The notes under the pieces are model-generated. The model was given only the letters and a program-made list of their open reading frames with translations, was not told where the DNA came from and ran no database searches. The translations under genes were made by a program, and so were the position numbers. 9,149 nt of DNA. Origin: a bacterium (GTDB lineage: Bacteria > Cyanobacteriota > Vampirovibrionia > Obscuribacterales > Obscuribacteraceae). The stretch covers positions 1 through 9,149 of the forward strand of contig JAUIJG010000207.1 in NCBI GenBank assembly GCA_030431355.1, given 5' to 3'. The first letter of the stretch is position 1, and each line of letters opens with the position of its first letter. Of this stretch, positions 5,253 through 9,149 are shown in pieces.

Positions 5253-7232
5253 TTACTTCTGAGAAAGCAGCTCGGAAATATGCTCAAGAGCTTCCGGGTT
5301 CTCAATAGAGGATTTATCCCCGGCATCTTCTCCAAGATAGGTGCTTCTAATTGTCCGTCGAACAATTTTGCCTGAGCGGGTTTTCGGCAATGCCGGAATT
5401 GTATGAATTTTGTCCGGACGCATGGTTTTACCAAGCTTTTTAGCGACGAGCTGTCTGAGCTCCTCGATCATTCCTTCGCTCTCTTCCTTGCCCGGGACCA
5501 GGGTTATGAAGCAAGCCAGACTTTCTCCCTTGATATCGTGGGGCACTCCCACAACTGCTGCTTCAGCTACGTGGGGGTGTTCCACCAGGGCTGATTCCAC
5601 CTCTCCTGGTCCGACCCTTTTTCCAGCTACTTTGATAGTGTCATCGGATCTGCCGAAAAGAAACCAGGAACCGTCCTCATCGACCATGGCCCAGTCGCCG
5701 TGGTACCAGACTCCCTGGAACTTGTTGAAGTATGTCTCCACATATCTTTTGGGGTCTTTGAGAAAACCCTTAGTCATGGAAGGTCCCGGTTTTTTACAGA
5801 CCAGATGACCGATTTCTCCCTTTATGCTTTTGCCTTCTTCGCTGAAAACGTCGATGTCCATGGCCAGTCCCGGACCGCCCAGAGAGCACGGTTTGAGGGG
5901 CATCAAGGGTAGTGGTGTGAGCAAACCTCCCACAATCTCCGTACCTCCGGAGATGTTGATAACCGGGCAACGACTTTCTCCAATCTTTTCGAAGAACCAC
6001 ATGTAACTGTCTTCATCCCAGGGTTCTCCGGTGGAACCCAGCAATCTCAAACTGGAAAAATCGTGTTTTTCAACCCATTCTTCTCCGGCTGAGCGTAGAG
6101 CGCGAATAGCGGTGGGGGAAATGCCCAGGGTGCTTACTTTGTGATCTTCAACAATCTGCCAGATTCTATCGGGATTGGGATAATTTGGTGCTCCCTCGAA
6201 AATCACCATGGTGCCGCCCCAGAAAAGGACGCCGATCATTTCCCAGGGACCCATCATCCAACCGATGTCGGTAACCCAGAAGAAGACATCCTCCGGCTGC
6301 ACATCGAAGCAAAAACCAAGCTCTTTCGAGATCTGGGCCAGGGCTCCACCGTGGGTGTGCACTGTTCCTTTGGGCTTGCCTGTGGTTCCGGAGGTATAAA
6401 GATACATAGAAGGATGTTCGGCAGGCAGGTTCAACATTGTCTCCACCGGATCTGCCTTTTCCAGCTCCTCGTGAAGCCAGTGATCCCGCCCTTCTTTCCA
6501 GTCCACGTGGTTTTCCGTGTGTTTCAGGACGATGACATGCTCGACGGAATCGACCATACCAGCTGCCTGATCGGCATCTTTTTTGATCTCGACCAGTTTG
6601 CCGCGCCTCTTGCCACCATCTGCGGTGAAAAGAACTCTTGCTTCGCAGTCCTGGAGGCGCGCCGCTAATGCCTGGGAGCCAAACCCGCTGAACACGGGAA
6701 CTGCCACGGCGCCGATTTTAAAACAGGCGAGAAGTACTGCTACTACTTCCGGTACCATGGGCATGTATATGCCCACAGAGTCTCCAGGCTCTACGCCGTA
6801 TTTTTTCATGACCGCCGCTGTTTTTGAAACGAGCTCGCCCAGCTCTCCATAAGTAAAAGTTCTCGGCTTGCCGGTCTCTCCTTCAAATATGAGAGCTGCA
6901 TGGTCTTTGCCGACGCTCGTTCTAGAACCGAGCTTTTTACCTTTTTCCATATGCCAATCCAGGACATTGTCGACTATGTTCAGCTCTCCATCGACAAACC
7001 ACTTTGTCCACTCGAATCCGTCGGACGAATCCATTATTTTGCTATAGGGGCGTGACCACTTCACCCCCATGTATTCCAGGGCTGAATTCCAAAACCAGTC
7101 GGTGTCTTCGCAGGAGCGTTCGACAAGTTTGCGCCAGTCTGAGATATCGTGCTTCTTCATGAAGTCGGCAACCCGACAATCCAGGTATTTCCCCTGGGGT
7201 TTCCAGATAACATCAGCCAGTGTCTTACTCAT
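5253..7232 (-). CDS. AMP-forming acyl-CoA synthetase, acetyl-CoA synthetase-like
   Basis: The enzyme activates a carboxylic acid with ATP to an acyl-adenylate, then forms acyl-CoA. From ATG 7232 it has 659 residues, the length of acetyl-CoA synthetases. An Acs-type N-terminal domain (about 40-95) precedes the AMP-binding domain. Visible motifs are the P-loop YTSGTTGKPKG (279-289), GSTGEP (399-404), SGGTE (428-432), the YHGDWA aspartate (D513), the hinge segment GRSDDTIKVAGKR (527-539) and PKTRSGK with catalytic Lys622, a known acetylation site in Acs. By motif alignment with Salmonella Acs, the acetate-pocket residues Val310, Thr311, Val386 and Trp414 are Met326, Met327, Thr401 and Gly429 here, so the substrate is probably not simply acetate. 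The frame is open to a TTG at 7265, but ATG 7232 has GAGG eight bases upstream. A TATAAT box and two 13-bp repeats lie upstream. The gene appears to be transcribed on its own. Confidence 0.92.
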   Translation of the reverse strand: MSKTLADVIWKPQGKYLDCRVADFMKKHDISDWRKLVERSCEDTDWFWNSALEYMGVKWSRPYSKIMDSSDGFEWTKWFVDGELNIVDNVLDWHMEKGKKLGSRTSVGKDHAALIFEGETGKPRTFTYGELGELVSKTAAVMKKYGVEPGDSVGIYMPMVPEVVAVLLACFKIGAVAVPVFSGFGSQALAARLQDCEARVLFTADGGKRRGKLVEIKKDADQAAGMVDSVEHVIVLKHTENHVDWKEGRDHWLHEELEKADPVETMLNLPAEHPSMYLYTSGTTGKPKGTVHTHGGALAQISKELGFCFDVQPEDVFFWVTDIGWMMGPWEMIGVLFWGGTMVIFEGAPNYPNPDRIWQIVEDHKVSTLGISPTAIRALRSAGEEWVEKHDFSSLRLLGSTGEPWDEDSYMWFFEKIGESRCPVINISGGTEIVGGLLTPLPLMPLKPCSLGGPGLAMDIDVFSEEGKSIKGEIGHLVCKKPGPSMTKGFLKDPKRYVETYFNKFQGVWYHGDWAMVDEDGSWFLFGRSDDTIKVAGKRVGPGEVESALVEHPHVAEAAVVGVPHDIKGESLACFITLVPGKEESEGMIEELRQLVAKKLGKTMRPDKIHTIPALPKTRSGKIVRRTIRSTYLGEDAGDKSSIENPEALEHISELLSQK

Positions 7233-7330
7233 CGAATCAACCTCATGACATGCCGGGGGTTGCAAGGGGTAATATACTTAAAGATTCCAGGCTCTCGATT
7301 GTACTAACTCAAACCGGGTCGCAGAGAAAG

Positions 7331-7336
7331 ATTATA
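7331..7336 (-). promoter_or_regulatory. Consensus -10 box (TATAAT) upstream of the acyl-CoA synthetase
   Basis: The minus strand reads TTTATATAATC, giving a perfect TATAAT at 7336-7331. Transcription would begin near 7324, leaving a leader of about 90 bases before ATG 7232. No TTGACA-like -35 box is present at 16 to 18 bases; that position is occupied by the 13-bp repeats. This suggests activator-dependent transcription, but the box alone could be chance in an AT-rich stretch. Confidence 0.5.
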
Positions 7337-7339
7337 TAA

Positions 7340-7365
7340 ATATCTTGCTAGAATATCTTGCTAGA
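7340..7365 (-). repeat. Two perfect tandem 13-bp repeats next to the -10 box
   Basis: The minus strand reads TCTAGCAAGATAT twice without interruption (7365-7353 and 7352-7340). The repeats lie three bases upstream of TATAAT and one base after the stop of the TPR gene (7369-7367), so they cover the spacer and -35 region of the presumed synthetase promoter. They could be paired activator or repressor sites, or a simple tandem duplication. Confidence 0.65.
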
Positions 7366-7366
7366 T

Positions 7367-8776
7367 TTAGTCGGTGGGACCGATGATGCTGTTTTTGAGC
7401 ATGATGGCTTTCTTTCTTTGAGCCTGTGCTTCTTTCTCGTAGCCGTGGCGACTAAGAAACTTGGCGTAGGCTTCGTGACTTTCCTGCAGAAAAACAGGAT
7501 TGACATTGGTCTCCTTCTCTCGGAGTTTAATCGCTTTTTCGTAGGACGATTTTGCTTCCTCCGCCTTATTCATTTTGTCGTAGAGTTCGGCTAGCTCTTC
7601 CAGTGTTCTGGAGTATCTTTTGTTCTCTCTATTGTTTAAGCTGCCCTCTAAAAACAATCTCCGTTTAAGGCATTCTTCTGCCTTTTCGAGCCGATTTGTT
7701 TTTATATATCCATAGGCTAGAATCTCCATGATTTTGCTTTCGGTTCTCTTTCTTCCGCCGGTGTGCTTGATTCTGGAGTTTAACTCAATTGTTTTTTTAG
7801 CTAAAGCCTCTGCTTGTTCCGGGCGTTTCTGATTGAAGTGCAGCTTGATAAGCTTCTCATAGGCATCGAACATTAGCTTCTTCTCGACTGCCCCCTGGGT
7901 TAGAGATAAATATCTTGCTGCTTTCTTGAAGTCGGACTCTGCTTCTTCCCACTTCTTTTCTCTTTCTCTCAGATTCCCTTTGATCAGATAGGACTCTCCT
8001 AAAAGTCCATATTGTTCTTGTTTGGGTTCTTTTTCCAGGTCAGGTAGATAGATTGAAATGCAAGAGTCAGCCTCTGCAAAGCGCATGGATTCTATGGCTT
8101 CTCTGGCAGCATTGCAAAGAGCGGCAGGGCTCTTCTTCTCTCGGAGCGAAGGGTCTTTGTAGTGGAGGGGGGCCGCTATGAAGCTTGCCGACTCTCTTAC
8201 CGAATTTGCTTTCTCGTGTTCGCCTGAACCATCCAGGATTTTTGCTTTAATCATCAATATCTGATGGATTGAGTGATCAGGCGCCAGCATTGATCGGCTT
8301 TTAGCGTAGGCACTGTTAATGGTGCTCAGGGCTTCTTTGTAACTTTTGTCCTTCAATTGGGTTTTTGCTTTCAGGGTCAAAATCCGGGCATATAGCAAAG
8401 CACTCTGTCGATTCAACTCTCCTCCTCTGTTCGGCTTCCAGAGCTTATGGCAGACTGGCTCTGCCTCTTTGATTATCGATTTTGCTTCTTCGTATTGACC
8501 CTCTTCAAGAAGAACCGAAGCTAGAGAGACCATTGTTTTCGCTCTATCTTCAATATACTTTTCAGACTTACCTAGCTTCTTCAGGGCTTCCCTGTAGCTT
8601 GTCAGGGCTCTGGAAAAGTCTTTCTTTTCTTCGTGCACATAAGCTTGATCGTAGTCGACCTTCCATCGATCTCTTGGTGTTTTGTCTTCGAGAAGGTTGT
8701 TGGCGCATCCGCAGAGTGATATCGCCAACAGTGCCATTATCGATGTCGCATGGATTTTTACTCGACTCTTAATCAA
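7367..8776 (-). CDS. TPR-repeat lipoprotein
   Basis: The 469-residue product starts with a lipoprotein signal peptide: a basic n-region (KSRVK), a hydrophobic stretch (IMALLAISL, 13-21) and a lipobox L-C-G-C that puts the lipidated cysteine at 24. Most of the rest is made of about ten helical hairpins of TPR type, near 41-70, 81-110, 127-160, 170-199, 219-247, 256-290, 300-333, 346-378, 388-421 and 430-463. Recurrent patterns include EEGQYEEAKS, KKWEEAESDFKKA and KAEEAKSSYEKAIKL. The protein is therefore probably a membrane-anchored scaffold exposed outside the cytoplasmic membrane; no catalytic domain is present. The start is TTG (8776-8774), overlapping the TGA of the preceding membrane-protein gene. 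It is the first usual start codon in a frame otherwise open back to a TGA, and it keeps the basic n-region of the signal peptide. Ribosome binding is weak (GGGAG about 15 bases upstream), which fits coupled translation. Confidence 0.88.
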   Translation of the reverse strand: MIKSRVKIHATSIMALLAISLCGCANNLLEDKTPRDRWKVDYDQAYVHEEKKDFSRALTSYREALKKLGKSEKYIEDRAKTMVSLASVLLEEGQYEEAKSIIKEAEPVCHKLWKPNRGGELNRQSALLYARILTLKAKTQLKDKSYKEALSTINSAYAKSRSMLAPDHSIHQILMIKAKILDGSGEHEKANSVRESASFIAAPLHYKDPSLREKKSPAALCNAAREAIESMRFAEADSCISIYLPDLEKEPKQEQYGLLGESYLIKGNLREREKKWEEAESDFKKAARYLSLTQGAVEKKLMFDAYEKLIKLHFNQKRPEQAEALAKKTIELNSRIKHTGGRKRTESKIMEILAYGYIKTNRLEKAEECLKRRLFLEGSLNNRENKRYSRTLEELAELYDKMNKAEEAKSSYEKAIKLREKETNVNPVFLQESHEAYAKFLSRHGYEKEAQAQRKKAIMLKNSIIGPTD

Positions 8777-9135
8777 CTTCCCAGAAAGTTCTCCCAGGGG
8801 ATTTTGCTCAAAAATACTTCCAGATCAAGAACGATGCAACCGAGTAGATTCGCCACCATGACCGCAGACCAGACCAGGCGAGGCGGATGTCTTTCCATCA
8901 GCATCAGAACTGTTCCTTCCACCATGATTGAGTAGGTCCCGAATAGTGTCAGACCCCAGGTGTTAGATCCTGCTATATATGGACCCAGACCAAGGATCAG
9001 ACCGAGGAATGAGGCAAAATTCATGAGCAGGGAATCGAACATGGACTGCGGCAGACTTCCCCACTTCATTCTCCAGAGAATGAAGCCTTCCACCAATAGA
9101 AGAGGGATGAACTGAAAGATGTAGAAACCAAGCAT
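8773..9135 (-). CDS. Small four-helix membrane protein with an internal duplication
   Basis: I do not recognise a family. The 120-residue product has four hydrophobic segments (about 2-22, 35-53, 59-80 and 87-109) and short polar links. The two halves resemble each other: LLLVEGFILWRM (12-23) against SIMVEGTVLMLM (69-80), each followed by a second helix (about 35-49 and 90-104). Each half thus has a glutamate (E16 and E73) inside a hydrophobic helix. ATG 9135 has AGG six bases upstream. The frame continues open to the window edge, so a start further right cannot be excluded. The TGA stop (8775-8773) overlaps the TTG start of the TPR lipoprotein, indicating an operon and probably a shared role at the membrane. 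Confidence 0.75.
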   Translation of the reverse strand: MLGFYIFQFIPLLLVEGFILWRMKWGSLPQSMFDSLLMNFASFLGLILGLGPYIAGSNTWGLTLFGTYSIMVEGTVLMLMERHPPRLVWSAVMVANLLGCIVLDLEVFLSKIPWENFLGS

Positions 9136-9149
9136 TTTTCGCCTGAAAT

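Noticed and set aside
5410..6668. Long plus-strand open frames opposite the synthetase gene (for example 5410-5808 and 6141-6668)
   Set aside because: They lie antisense to a clearly conserved enzyme and their translations show no motif or domain; they are shadows of the coding strand.
7233..7265. TTG start at 7265 for the acyl-CoA synthetase
   Set aside because: The extra 11 residues include no recognisable element, TTG 7265 lacks a ribosome binding site, and ATG 7232 has GAGG at good spacing.
7907..7917. Third copy of the repeat core (AAATATCTTGCT) inside the TPR gene
   Set aside because: It is a partial match within codons for ordinary residues, without a second copy or a promoter nearby; probably coincidence.

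Overview
The window carries eight complete genes and the tail of a ninth, in tightly packed bacterial fashion, at a base composition close to balanced G+C. The best clue to the organism is the nusB-ftsY pair. The NusB here has the long inserted N-terminal region seen in cyanobacterial NusB (a start of the RRxARELAxxxLSQLP type and an extra helical region before the conserved core), and nusB directly followed by ftsY is a gene order I recall from cyanobacteria. Together with TPR-rich and MshEN-like proteins and an ordinary heterotrophic acyl-CoA synthetase, this suggests a non-photosynthetic member of the cyanobacterial phylum (Melainabacteria/Vampirovibrionia, perhaps Obscuribacterales). That placement is an inference, not proof.

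Layout. At the left edge is the 3' end of a plus-strand gene with a low-complexity acidic Ser/Thr/Lys tail (ends 182). Facing it is a minus-strand pair: rsmD (1994-1443, TTG start) and, directly abutting it, a 407-residue protein made of four tandem MshEN-like units with an exact 98-residue period (1442-219). A short divergent intergenic region (1995-2106) separates these from plus-strand nusB (2107-2838) and ftsY (2858-4078), which form a two-gene operon for rRNA antitermination and membrane protein targeting. FtsY ends 4 bases from the 3' end of a convergent minus-strand gene for a polytopic membrane protein of unknown function (5147-4083).

Further right, all on the minus strand, is a 659-residue AMP-forming acyl-CoA synthetase (7232-5253) of the acetyl-CoA synthetase type. 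Its acyl-pocket residues differ from those of true acetate enzymes. Upstream of it is a consensus TATAAT box next to two perfect 13-bp direct repeats. The last operon starts near the right edge: a 120-residue four-helix membrane protein with an internal duplication (9135-8773), whose stop codon overlaps the TTG start of a TPR lipoprotein (8776-7367).

There is no sign of an insertion sequence, prophage, CRISPR array, tRNA or rRNA. Most of the window is housekeeping. The parts worth a second look are the tandem MshEN-like protein, the displaced membrane-targeting helix of FtsY, the altered acyl pocket of the synthetase with its repeat-flanked promoter, and the coupled membrane protein/TPR lipoprotein pair.
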